Assembly: GCA_958430865.1 (NCBI GenBank) | Contig: CAUDNR010001001.1 | Coordinates: 1 to 52,462, forward strand | Origin: Entrophospora sp. SA101 | Lineage: Eukaryota > Glomeromycota > Glomeromycetes > Entrophosporales > Entrophosporaceae | Length of the DNA stretch: 52,462 bases | Reading direction: 5' to 3' | In this document: positions 1 through 11,118 of the stretch, piece after piece | How the letters are laid out: each line of letters begins with the position of its first letter | Numbering within the stretch: the first letter of the stretch is position 1 | Position numbers and translations under genes: made by a program | The notes under the pieces: model-generated | The model's input: the letters and a program-made list of their open reading frames with translations, nothing else | Database searches by the model: none | Told to the model about the DNA's origin: nothing

Positions 1-1082
1 TTACTTGAAATGCAGATCTTTTTTTTAAATTTTCTCAAAACATCATTTTCACAACATGGTCCGTTTCTATTGTCCAGACCCCATATAGCTCTTTATTATT
101 ACATGAAAATTTTTTAAATTTTTAAATTTTTAATGTAATATTAATGTTTATAGCCAAAAAAGGTTTTGTTAGCTAATAAATTATTATGAAGGGTCAAGGC
201 TTGCATCACGAATTGCATCTTGTGTCAGTTGTATATAATAAAAATTTTTTGCTATACCAAAAATAATCACAACACTTGTGCAAAAAATTTTATAATCGGA
301 TGTTACAATAATCCGGGCGGGTTCTATCGTGTCTATATTAATATAATCATGTGACAGGTTTGCTAAAAATATATATATAGTAATAGAACGGGACGGTGAT
401 TTAATTAATTAATATTGTCATATTAATATTAGATGTTAAAAATATGTTTCAGTTCGTTATAGAATGAGTTAGCTGCATATTCCTCGATTCAGATAGTTTT
501 TTGGGGTGAATTAAATACCACAACAATTGTGATTCGCTTTATCTTTAAATTCCACAAGTCTAAATATCAATTTTAGGTAATTTGATGCATAATAATAATT
601 AAACTCACAGACATATTTAATGTTAATGTTAATGTTAATGGGTTTTGAGATGTTCCGAAAACTGTAAATATTATAATGAACGATATTAATATCGTACGAG
701 GGGCTATTTACGGAAAATAAATATAGAAACTTTGTGATCCAAAATCTTTTTTTAAAAAAAGCCAGAACGGATATATATGTGATAGCTTTAGTTTTAGTAT
801 AACAAAAAAGGCGAAGAGCGTCGCACCGATTTAATGTCAGGTTTTGAATTCTTAACAATCTTTGTAATAATAATATTTTAATAGAATAATTTTTTAACCC
901 TTTTTTTTTCTTTCGATTTTCCAAGAGAATTTACTCTTTCCAATTATTATTAACATTTTGAAAAAAGCAAACAATAAATAGAGGATCTAAATTCTCATAC
1001 TCATTAAATTCTTGTACTCGTTTTTTCTTTATTTTGAAGTATACCTTATATATTCATATTAATTTATATTAATATACAAAAA
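1..1082. other. 5' intergenic stretch, no gene
   Basis: No coding region I can support. The only long open frame (511-924, minus) starts on TTG, has no recognisable motif and runs through A/T tracts. Bases 12-75 hold two pieces that also occur in the MITE-like element at 4373-4576: the stretch around tgcagatcttttttt in the same orientation, and the stretch around acatggtccgtttctat in inverted orientation. So a relic of the same repeat family lies here. A short aatgtt tandem run sits near 619-640. The last about 100 bases should contain the promoter and leader of the gene starting at 1083. Confidence 0.5.
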
Positions 1083-2231
1083 ATGTCGAATTTAGAACGA
1101 ATACAACAACAACCGTTATTAATGGCTCAAACATCAATTATTGAAAATGATGATAATATAAATAATAGCGATTTCAATGCCAATTCCAATTCCAATGCCA
1201 ATGCTTCACAACACTCCAACTCCAACTTCAATTCCAATTCCAACTCCGATTCCCACGCCAACTACACCGACACAAATACTACTAATTCAGTTACAAAAAC
1301 TCCGCTTGATCCAAATACAACAACATTTGAACAAAATCCACCTGAAACAGTTTCAACAAATTCTGAGAAAATAAAGTCTCATTCAGGAGCAGAATCGACA
1401 ACTTTTTCATCACAAGTTGATGTATCATTATCTGGGACAAAAAATCATGAAGCAGATGATAAAGTCAGTCTAACATTACTTCTAGTTTCGGGGAAAAGAC
1501 ACACTTTTTCGTTTGACCCTAATGATACAATATTAACAGTTAAACAAAAAGTCTTTAGTAATTGGCCAAAAGGTATTTATTATAATGTGCCTTAGTTATT
1601 GGGAAATTATTTTTATTATCTAATTAAATGATTTATTCGTTATGAAATTTAAGAATGGGCAGATGAAACACCAAGTTCTATTTCAAGTTTAAAGATTGTA
1701 TATAGAGGACGATTCTTGGAAGATATAAGCACTCTTGAATGTAAGGATATTACTTAAATTACATACATGTTTATTTATTTAAATATAGAAAAGAAAAGAA
1801 AGTAATAAAGAAAATCTTGACAGGAAATGTTACAAATATTAAACACATTTTTCACACACACATATATATGTGAAACAAACAAACAATCATAATGATTTAT
1901 GGTCAAATTTTATATAATTCATGGAGAAACAAAGAAAAAGATTTTTAATTGATACAATAATTTAATATTATATTATTTCCTTTCTTTAGCTAACAAGATT
2001 CTTCGTGGTCAACCAACAATTGCACATTTAACATTCAAGAATATTTTAGCTTCTGATCTTGAAGGTTTGTTGTTTTGAGCGAATAATAAATATTTTCAGC
2101 ATATACTGTTTTCTTTTTTAATTAACTAATTAACTTGCTAATATTTCACAAATTGTGTATATATATATATATATATATTAGATCTTAAAGTTACAGAAAA
2201 TCCACCAAAATGTCATTGTATAATACTGTAA
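1083..2231 (+). CDS. UBL3: UBL3/MUB-type membrane-anchored ubiquitin-fold protein
   Basis: Four exons, all GT-AG with phases that agree: 1083-1572, 1654-1740, 1990-2064, 2182-2231. The product is 233 aa. Residues 1 to about 125 are a low-complexity Asn/Ser/Thr-rich extension not found in animal UBL3. Residues about 128-220 form a ubiquitin fold: LTLLLVSGKRHTFSF, then NWPKEWADETP, then IVYRGRFLED, then TIAHLTF. These line up with LRLILVSGK, NWP.DWEEE, LIYQGRFL and TVMHLV in animal UBL3. The protein ends CHCIIL, a CAAX box (CIIL) preceded by a second Cys. This predicts prenylation, probably geranylgeranylation because X is Leu, with possible palmitoylation of the upstream Cys. In animals UBL3 is a membrane-bound modifier that sorts proteins to small vesicles; in plants MUBs tether E2 enzymes. 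It converges with the PIH1 gene. The intron 3 acceptor follows an (AT)n run. Confidence 0.88.
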
Positions 2232-2919
2232 ATTATTATTATTATTATAGTAATTATAATAATGAAACTTTATATTATTAGTGAAACATCCTATTATTAC
2301 AAAAACAGCCGGTTTATATATATATAAATATATATATTAAATAATAAATTACACTCACTCACAATATCACCAAATGCCGCCACAACTACTACATAATAAA
2401 TCACACAAACATTTTAATATTTACAACTCACAATCCTTATTTATTCATTTTTAACAAGTTACTTTCTTTTCTTATTTCCCTTAGATTGTTTTTGTTTTTT
2501 ATATTTTTAATTTTTCAAACAAAAAGAGACTAAAATTTTTTTATATATATTATATAAATAATTAGGAATTAAATTTTTTGTTAATTATGTATTTTAAATT
2601 TCTAATTTTCATCGCATCATCATCTTCATTATAATTAATCCTTTTAATTATTTTTATTATTAATTTTTGAAAATAAGTTATTAGATTCAAAAATTAATAT
2701 TAATTATAAAAATAAAAAAATTTTAAAATGTTGAACGTTAATTTTTTATTGGATTTCATTTTTTATCCAGCATTAATTATAAATAAATAGCTGATTGATT
2801 AAAGCTACATATAAGCAGTTTGAAAATTTTATATCAATTTATTTCATGATGGTGGTGGTGGTAATAATAATAACATAAATAACCCATCACTCTATTTCTC
2901 TTTTTCTCTCTTTTTCTCT
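2232..2919. other. 3'-to-3' intergenic region
   Basis: Lies between the stop codons of two convergent genes. It is nearly all A/T with short TA and TTA runs and one (GGT)4-like tract near 2848-2861. No open frame or conserved-looking element was seen. It presumably holds both 3' UTRs and polyadenylation signals. Confidence 0.5.
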
Positions 2920-4246
2920 TTATTCAAACTTTTTTTTTTCTACTTTTACAAATAATCTTTTTTTAGAATTAACAAATTTAGCTTTTGCTGTATTAATATC
3001 AACAACATAAGGTAATGGTAAATTCAATATATATTTTCCAGAAGAATTTACAAAAAGTCTAGAAGGCTCTATGTCAACAATTGTTTTCTCAATTAATTCC
3101 TGTTATATATCAACATTTTAAATGAGTAAATATTATAATCTCTAATAAGTATTTAAATAATTGACAAGTAGTTAGGTACTTACTAAAGAAGATATTTCAA
3201 TTGCTATTAATAAATAGTTTATATTGTTGGCATCATGTTCTGTGATTATATACCCAGGTTTTTGAACATTTGAAGTATCATCTTCATCATTGTTGTCTTT
3301 GATTTTATTGTCATTTACCTTGTTTGTCGGATCTTTGATTGGCTTGGAAATTTCGGTTATTAAAGAGAATTTTTTCTTTGGAATCTTCACTGTTCTACTC
3401 TCTATAATGCCTTTATAATGCATTTTAGGAAATGTATATTCTAATATCATCATATTTAAATAATTAAATAATTAATTAAACAATATATTCAAATATAATA
3501 TATCTACTTTTTTTTAAAAAAAAAAACCCCCCAATTTTTACCTCTGCCAAGTTCAATCATGTTTTTTTCTTCAATCAATTCCACGGCCACTTCACTCACA
3601 TACAACTTAAAATCATAATCTTTTAGAATTCTTTGATACACCTCGTTGTTCACAATAAAATCGCATACAAGACATTTCTTCTGTGCTTTTACACATCATC
3701 ACTTTTCGTTTCAGTAAAGATTCTCTCATATGAATCAAATTTTTAATTGAGAAAAAAAAATCATTCTATTTCTTTTTTTTTAATAATTTGACAAACCTGC
3801 ATCTTTATCAAACTTTATGTCATTCAAAACATTTGGTACTCGATAAATAGCATCAGCATCACCATTCATAGCTTTTCGAAGTTCTTCTTCACTAGTACAA
3901 GTAGGCTTAGGTATTTTATCTGAATAACACATATTTATAAAAAATTTCATATTTGATGGATATTTATTTGTTTCCATGGAGGTTTTAACCAATGTTTTTA
4001 ATACCATTCCTGGTTTTGGAAGTATATCGACTGTCTCGTACTCGGGACTCTGATCACTTGAAAACAATTCTATTTTTGACCGGAAATCATCCTCGACTTT
4101 TTTTTTTTTAAAAAAATTTTAATTTTAAAAATTTCAACAAAATATTAAAAGCAACAACTTTTTTAAATTTAAATTATTTTCTTACTTTCTTGCATCTCCA
4201 ATTTTTTTGCTTGGTCTAGCAAAGGTTCTTTGAGAAAAAAATCCAT
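2920..4246 (-). CDS. PIH1D1: PIH1 domain protein (PIH1D1/Nop17-like), R2TP co-chaperone subunit
   Basis: Five exons on the minus strand: 4246-4186, 4096-3797, 3685-3542, 3440-3184, 3099-2920. All are GT-AG and phases close exactly, giving 313 aa. The N-terminal half is a PIH1 domain: LPKPGMVLKT, then KFFINMCYSDKIPKP (the signature stretch, about residues 65-80), then YRVPNVLNDIKFDKDA and CDFIVNNEVYQRIL. A charged linker follows (KVNDNKIKDNNDEDD). The C-terminus, about residues 235-310, has the beta-strand pattern of a CS-like domain (KYILNLPLPYVVDINTAKAKF). In yeast and humans this protein joins RuvB-like ATPases, an RPAP3/Tah1 partner and Hsp90 to assemble snoRNPs, RNA polymerase II and PIKKs. 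The start is the first ATG in frame and gives a helical N-terminus. It is divergent from the gene at 5104 with a repeat between them. Confidence 0.88.
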
Positions 4247-4372
4247 TGCGTTTAAAGTTTCTCTAAACGAATCCTCGATCAAATTTTATTATTATTATAG
4301 TTAATATAAAATTTTGGATTATCTGTTAATCATTTGACTATTATTATTATTACTATATTAATATATTAATAT

Positions 4373-4576
4373 GGGAGCTTTTCGATAGAAACGGAGCCAT
4401 GTCGTGAGAAAAGCAATTTTGAGTTAATACCATTGCTATATGTAACTCCTCACGTGGAACATTTTTGGCTTAGAAATCATACCCACTTTGAATAGTAAAG
4501 TATCCAGATACTTTTAAAGTTTCAAAAAAACCTCTTAATATTAAGATGCAGATCTTTTTTTCTATTGAAAAGCCCG
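4373..4576. mobile_element. MITE-like element with terminal inverted repeats
   Basis: The left end reads gggagcttttcgatagaaa. The reverse complement of the right end reads cgggcttttcaatagaaa, about 15 of 18 matching. The 204-bp body has no coding capacity. The flanks are AT-rich (ending attaatat on the left, starting aatattc on the right), so a short AT target duplication is possible but cannot be fixed. Parts of the element recur at 12-75. It sits in the shared promoter region of two divergent genes. Confidence 0.55.
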
Positions 4577-5103
4577 AATATTCATATATTCTGTTACACA
4601 CATGAATACATACAAAAATTATCATAATAAAAACAAATAAGGTGGATATAAAGCTCCGGACATAGTCTCTTTCGTTTTAATAATATCCGTATATTTTATA
4701 TTTGCATTTTTATTATTTATCATAAAAATAATGTCACTTTTTGACCTAATTCGTTTTGTAATAATAAAAATTTTTATAATTTAATAATAAAACAAATCAA
4801 TTCTTTTTTTTTTTTGTTCAATAAAACACTTTTGTGGTCGGAAATCAAACAGTAGGGTTTAATATTAATTGACCATTTGGTTTTCGCCCGCAGTTTAAGT
4901 TTCACTAGCTTTGTGTCGTCGTGTTACGAATTGCCTTGAGTTAAATCTTTGTGTGACATAACTAAAATTTTAAATCACCAGCTCATGATAATATAGTTTT
5001 TTACACAACCTTAATTCGCGAATATTACTTTCAATTACATTTATATTTACATTCATACTCGGTATCAATAATTTTAAATCATAATTTGTTTCATCAAGAA
5101 AAA
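4577..5103. promoter_or_regulatory. divergent upstream region
   Basis: Together with 4247-4372 this is the non-repeat part of the spacer between the minus-strand PIH1 gene and the plus-strand gene at 5104. It is AT-rich with a T11-13 run near 4803-4816. I could not assign any specific binding site. Confidence 0.3.
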
Positions 5104-5899
5104 ATGAAAATTGGTAAGCCTATCTATACTAATACACATAAACATTTGTTATAAGCTTTAACACGAGAATGAAGAATTAAATCTCTAAATCTTTTATTAT
5201 TATTTATCAATATGTAATCAACTTGCATAGAAAGTACGACCATTAGAACTGTTGGAACTGTTAATACTTCAAAATGGAACGAGAATTTAACTGATCCTTG
5301 CAGTTCTTCTCCCATTATTGCTACCACTACTAACATTAATGATATCACTGATACGAGTAATTTATCAATTTCAACCAAAACTTATAAGAATGGTAATGGT
5401 AACTAAAATAAATCTTGATAATATAATATTGATGCAATAATAGTATACATATTATTAACTACATATATACTTAGAACCTCGAGCTATTGATGAATATGAT
5501 TTTAAAAATAATACTTATAATGTTAAAAGTAGTAATGGTAATGTAGAGATTGATGGCAGAAATACTAGTGGCAACTCTAAAAATCATTTGACGAATGAAC
5601 AAGTCGAGGTTAAATCAGAAGATAGTGATAGTGTTGCTATTGCCAACAAAAGATTTGCTGACCATTTGAAGATGTGCGATTTACTTTATCATGGTAGAAG
5701 AGGTAAAAAGTTGAATAAACGGAAACAAACTAGTGATTTAATTGTTCGAGTTGGCGATCTTGAGTCTTTTCGAAAACGTCGAAATGCTGAATCAGAAAAA
5801 AAAAAAAAGGAAGAACTTATTAAAAGCTACGAGAAAATGCAAACAAATTCTGTGGAAAAGATAAATAAAAGGTGGCACCGACATGATAGAAAAAATTAA
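5104..5899 (+). CDS. unrecognised 198-aa basic, coiled-coil-like protein
   Basis: Three exons with agreeing phases: 5104-5113 (10 nt, only M-K-I plus one base), 5231-5392, 5475-5899. The product is 198 aa. The first 95 residues are polar and low in complexity (Ser/Thr/Asn-rich). The C-terminal half is charged and probably helical. It has GRRGKKLNKRK and RKRRNAESEKKKKEEL as basic clusters that could be nuclear localisation signals, and ends WHRHDRKN. I know no family that fits. It ends 172 bases before the E(z) start, in the same direction. The very short first exon is unusual but has a good donor (ggtaag), and its single leftover base joins the next exon in frame. Confidence 0.7.
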
Positions 5900-6071
5900 A
5901 CCAAAAAATCTTGCAATATTATTTTTATCAACATGTTTATTTTAATGATATCTATCTATGCTTTTTAAAATAAATAAAATGCCAAAATTTGCTGTGTAAC
6001 GATTTGATTATCAAAAACACGTCTCACTGTTTTTTCATTTTTCACGAGTAAAAAAAAAAATATATTTTAAA

Positions 6072-7860
6072 ATGAATAATAATCAAGACCTAAAAGACAA
6101 ACTCGCAGAGCAATATGTCAACATAGCATTGAAACATTTCCAATACAAGGAAGTTAAGAGCGAGGTTGATTATTCTTCATAAAAAATCTAGCTTAACAAA
6201 CGTGTTTTTTTCATCTAACTTATTATTTAAGATAATCTTTTGAAGGAACTAATTGAACTTAATAGACAAAAAATCAAACAATTACTAGAGGAAAATGAGA
6301 GAATTCTTGAGGAACAATTAAAATCATCAAAAAGAAGTGCATTTTCTGATCATTCCAAGTCATTGAGAGTTAAAGGTTCTCGAGAAAGTAGCAGTAGCAG
6401 CAGGAGCAATGATTCAATGGGAAAAAAATCAATCACGTTGAAATTTCAAGTAAAAATTGATTTTTTTTCCATTGCTATGCTTTATTGATTAAATTTGATT
6501 ATTTATTTTTTTATTGATTTGTAAGGATTTCCAACCAGATGGATCTGTTAAGAGTAAGTTTGTAAATCCCCGACTATTTTCAATTCCTCATGTTAAACCC
6601 ATTCCAAAATACGCAATATGGACTCCTATTATAAGAAACATTAAGGTATAATAATAATAACAACAACTAAAGAAGATGGTTGTGATTTAATAATGATAAC
6701 TTCATCAATTTTAAAATTTTATTTATTTATATAATAAATAATAATAGACAAAAGATGATCCAGTGTTGAGACATCTTTATTATTTTGGAGAAGGTGCTGA
6801 ACACGATTTAGATATTGATTTTTACATGGATGTCTTTGATAAAATTGATTTTGGATCTTCTAAATTTGATAACGATGGTAAACACTACCAAAATAATTAT
6901 TGCTAATGATGATGATGATAATGATGACGTTTAGCGAGAATTAAAATATACTTATTATATGTTTTTATTCAAATTATATATATGTATATATATCCTAGTG
7001 GAAAAAATCCTCTTCAAAACTTTTGATCATTTTTTCAATCAATTTGAAATTGAACTAAATGTAATCGAAAGCTTTCTTGATGAAAGAAAGCCAAACGTGC
7101 CGCAGCTTAAAGTCACTACCACCAGAAAGAAAAATTATGACTTTATTATTGACGAAATTATCAATTCGTTTCCTGCTATCATCAATAAATGTGATGTTTA
7201 CATACTATTACAAAGGTATAATAAAATAATTATTCTATGTGTCATTGACTTATATATTCACATATATTTAACATCCAAAAAAAGATACATAGAATGTAAG
7301 AAACAATTGCAATCTGAGATTGACGATCGTGTTAAAGAGTTTAGGTAACAATATTTAATGCCTTTCATATTTATATTTATATTTATACTATTTATACTTA
7401 TATATATTTATTTATTTAAATGTGAAATAATTAATAGTCCATTAAAAGAAATTAATGGAAAGGATGTTTCTAAAATCTTTAAAAGTTTACAGTGTTTGCG
7501 GTGCTACAGATATAATTGCAAACTACATGGTTAATAAAATTAATGATATATATATTTATTTTTTTAATGTTATTTTTTCTTTAATGAATGTTTTTATTTT
7601 TCTACTTAAGTAGGTATTAATCAATTACCGCGTAAAGTTACGAAAAAACTTCATCCAGCTCCAAATCCAAATGAAGAACCATGTAAAAATGACTGTTATC
7701 GTTACTTGGCAGAGAAAGTTGATTATAGTGAACAAAGCTTGGAATCTGAGTGGAATGATGAGGAAATTGCATTATTTAATGAATCATGTAGATTAATCGG
7801 TACTGAAGATTATTGTGCATTAGCTGCTATAATCAAATCTAAGTCTTGTAAAGAGGTAAG

Positions 7861-7893
<33 letters not shown>

Positions 7894-9403
7894 CTTGAGT
7901 CTGAACTATGGGGGTTTTTTTAATAATATAAAAGGTTTATCAGAAATCACAATCTGTTGATGACATTATTACAAGCAGTGAAAAAGATCCAAAATTAATT
8001 AATAAAAAAGCATCAAACAGAGCAGTGATAATTGGTATTTTTCAAAAATTATTTATTTGTTTATTTATTATTGATAATCATTAAATTAATTTATGGATAA
8101 AATAGATAATGACGCCTATAAACAAGCAGAGTATAATCCATGCTATCATCCTGGTGAAGATTGTACAAGTGCTAAATGCAGTTGTTTAAAAGGGAATCTT
8201 TACTGTGAAAAGTATTGTCACTGTGAGGAGAATTGTATGTTTTTATTATTTATTTATTTTGGACAATTATATATCATTATTAACAAAGTTATTTATTTGC
8301 TAAAGGTGAAAGAAGATTTCAAGGTTGCAAATGTAATTATAGCAAAGATTGTGTTTGTGGAACAAAAAAATGTCCTTGTTTTGAAAATAATCGAGAATGT
8401 GACTTTGATATATGCAAATGTCCAGCTGGAGGTAATCATTTTTTTATCATATAATTGTGTACATCTATACTTATTTATTTACAATATTGATTAAACATTC
8501 AATTTAAGTACAATGCATCTATAACTCTGATACTTATTGTAAAAATGTTATGGTTCAGCAAGGACGTTCCAAAGTATTATTTTCTTTTTTGCTATCCAAT
8601 AAATATATAAATATTTCTATTTATGTGTATATTTTATATGTATAAAAAGTTAACATACATTTATTTATTTTAATAGTCAACCATAATTGGTTTTTCAACG
8701 GTGGCAGGGTGGGGACTATTTATGAGAGAAGAAGTCAGAAAGAGCGAATACATTGGTGAATACATTGGCGAAGTAAATAGCGAAACTATTATTTTTATAT
8801 ATTAGTTAATTAATAAAAATATATTTCATAGATTATATCACATGCAGAAGCTGATCGACGAGGAAAAATTTATGATAAACGTCGTAGTAGTTTCTTGTTT
8901 AACCTGAACATAGGTTAGAACCATTTGATTTTTTTGAATGATTAAATATTTATAATTTTTAATTATATAATTCATTGTGTTATGTAATTAGACACAGTAA
9001 TTGATGCCACTAGAAAAGGCAATAAATTAAGATTCATAAACCATTCAAATTCGCCTAATACAAATTGCCGTGGTATGCGTTATATAATTTTTTAAAAGAT
9101 TAATTGTGGTATCAACTACAAATACTACAAATATTAATTAAATTGGTAAATAAATAGTGGTTATGGCAAATGGAGAACATCATATTGCTATCTATGCTGC
9201 TCAACTTATAAAACCCGGCGAAGAATTGTTTTATGATTACCAGTAAGAAACAATTATTAATATTTTTTTGCATATTATAAAATATATCTATTTTCATCGA
9301 TCTCATTTATTCCTTTGGGTTTTTTTTTATTAGATATGATGGTCACGCTCTAGAGTTTGTTCCGATTGAAAGAAAAAAAATTAACAAACCCAAAAAAAAA
9401 TAA
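6072..9403 (+). CDS. EZH2: Enhancer-of-zeste / EZH2 histone H3 lysine-27 methyltransferase (PRC2 catalytic subunit)
   Basis: About 668 aa in 17 exons: 6072-6164, 6232-6449, 6526-6645, 6748-6877, 6999-7215, 7285-7344, 7438-7529, 7614-7855, 7935-8034, 8106-8234, 8306-8431, 8509-8573, 8677-8772, 8832-8913, 8992-9072, 9158-9242, 9334-9403. Exons 2-17 join in frame with GT-AG. In order: a helical N-terminus; an MCSS-like part (LQCLRCYRYNCKLHG, then CKNDCYRYL); a SANT domain (SEWNDEEIALFNESCRLIG, about 345-390); a Cys-rich CXC domain (YNPCYHPGEDC to CDFDICKCPAG, about 430-510); a SET domain (about 532-650). The SET domain keeps GEIISHAEADRRGKIYDKR, SFLFNLNIDTVIDATRKGN, RFINHSNSPN and GEELFYDYQY, so the cofactor-binding NHS and the catalytic Tyr motif are present. 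It would trimethylate H3K27 in the nucleus together with EED and SUZ12 homologues, which are not in this window. Exon 1 does not join exon 2 in frame by a canonical intron (see findings). Confidence 0.93.
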
Positions 9404-9826
9404 TAATTGTTTTATTAATCTTTTGATGCTATGATTTCATCCAAATAGATAGATGAAAAAAATAATGATTATATTTTTTACTTTTAATTATTATAATTAT
9501 TATTATACATTACTCAGTTCAAGCCTTTAAATTTATAATCATTTGATTTTTACAATTAATTTAATCATAAGATTAATTAATTTCATTTTATCCTATCCTA
9601 ACATAATCATCGCAATGTATTATAATAATTGTAATAGTAATAGTAATCAAATATATGAGAAATCCATGTTCTTTAAATAGTTCTTTATCAGTACTAGGAC
9701 TTGGGAACCCAATAATTATCCTTGCGTATATTTTATTATTATTGCTCATAACACCTTTCCACAATATTTGTACGTCTTTATCGTTTTCTTTCTTCCTGTA
9801 AAATCTAGTTTACAATCCCATAGAAA
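9404..9826. other. 3' flank of the E(z) gene
   Basis: AT-rich spacer with no supported gene. It contains the likely 3' UTR of the E(z) gene and leads into the minisatellite. Confidence 0.4.
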
Positions 9827-10110
9827 CAATAACAAAGCAAGCCGCATTAAGACTTCAGGATCCCACAGAAACAATAAAGAAGCAAGCCGCATTAAGGTTT
9901 CAGGATCCCACAGAAACAATAAAGAAGCAAGCCGCATTAAGATTTCAGGATCCCACAGAAACAATAAGAAGCAAGCCGCATTAAGGTTTCAGGATCCCAC
10001 AGAAACAATAAAGAAGCAAGCCGCATTAAGGTTTCAGGATCCCACAGAAACAATAAAGAAGCAAGCCGCATTAAGATTTCAGGATCCCACAAAGACTAAA
10101 AGCGAAGCAA
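9827..10110. repeat. 45-bp minisatellite, six copies plus a degenerate seventh
   Basis: The motif gccgcattaag occurs at 9841, 9886, 9931, 9975, 10020 and 10065, a period of 45, 45, 44, 45 and 45. Each unit also carries ttcaggatcccacagaa, including one GGATCC. A seventh copy near 10107-10120 is degraded (gctgcactc). The unit is much richer in G+C than its surroundings. Because 45 is a multiple of three, long open frames cross the array on both strands (one reads QAALRFQDPTETIKK repeatedly). None starts with ATG, and the one-base deletion in copy 4 shifts the frame, so I treat it as non-coding. Confidence 0.9.
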
Positions 10111-10139
10111 GCTGCACTCTTTTTGATGATCAATGATAA

Positions 10140-11118
10140 ACATTAAAAAAAAAATTTTTAAAAGCCATAACAATATGAATCATTCTTTTCTCTTTGATCT
10201 CCAAATGTCGAATAACATTTTGCAACCCAAGAAATTTAGAAATGAAAAATAAGAATGGTTTTGGCTTTTAAAATATTTCATTTTCAAAAAGTATTAAATA
10301 AAAATATAACGTCCTCAAAAAAATGTTAAAAAATTAGGAAAACGCTTCTTTCATTGGCTGGTTAAGTAAGATGTTTACCAGGATTTTTTCCAAATTTGGA
10401 ATTTTCAAATACTGCAATGATCTACATCCTAGATTCATTGTGAACAAGAGGGAACACAAAATTTTAACCCATGCTATTTGTTGATTGACCAATTAAAATC
10501 GCAAATTTGATAAACGTAGAAAATAATGGGTTTGATTCATTTTGTCAACAATCACTTCACCAACAATTGTTTCATTAACGAATTTAAGAAGCTGGAAGCA
10601 ACCATGCGACAAACCATTGAAATAGTCTAATAAATTAAATTGTACTACTCGAAAATGTATTTAAATGGTTGGTTTTTGACTTGGTCGAAGAATAACTCTC
10701 TTCCTAACTCTTCTCTTGACCATATCTCTCGATATAATCAAAATAACCTTAAGATAATGAATGTCAATGAAATGATTGTAAATACAACAAATTTAAGATA
10801 CATGATTGTGATGAAAAATGAACAATGTATGAAAAATCAAACCAATTATTTAATAAAAACAAAATTTACAACTCAAAAATTTTTTTTCATGTTCTAATAA
10901 AATTTCCATTGTTGCTGTCATCTGTTGCTGATTCAACATTGCCCAGATCATCATCAACTGTATTTTCGTTATTTTTGATAAATTTAATATTTTTCATCAT
11001 ACTTTCTTTTAGTGTGTTGACATTTTTTTGATTTCGACTTGAAGATAGTCCAAGATATCAAACATTTAGATTGACACCTTTGTAGACAATTGTGATAACA
11101 TGAGTACACTACAATTAT
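10140..11118. other. gene-poor stretch, no supported gene
   Basis: Broken open frames on both strands with many stops. I found no motif I can name. It is probably old repeat DNA linked to the relic that follows. Confidence 0.35.

Noticed and set aside
511..924. 137-codon minus-strand open frame
   Set aside because: Starts on TTG, low complexity, no motif, no splice partners; expected by chance in A/T tracts.
9827..10110. CRISPR-like array
   Set aside because: Units are contiguous 45-bp repeats with no unique spacers, in a eukaryotic genome.
9746..10136. Protein-coding gene across the minisatellite
   Set aside because: No ATG on either strand and a one-base deletion in copy 4 changes the frame.
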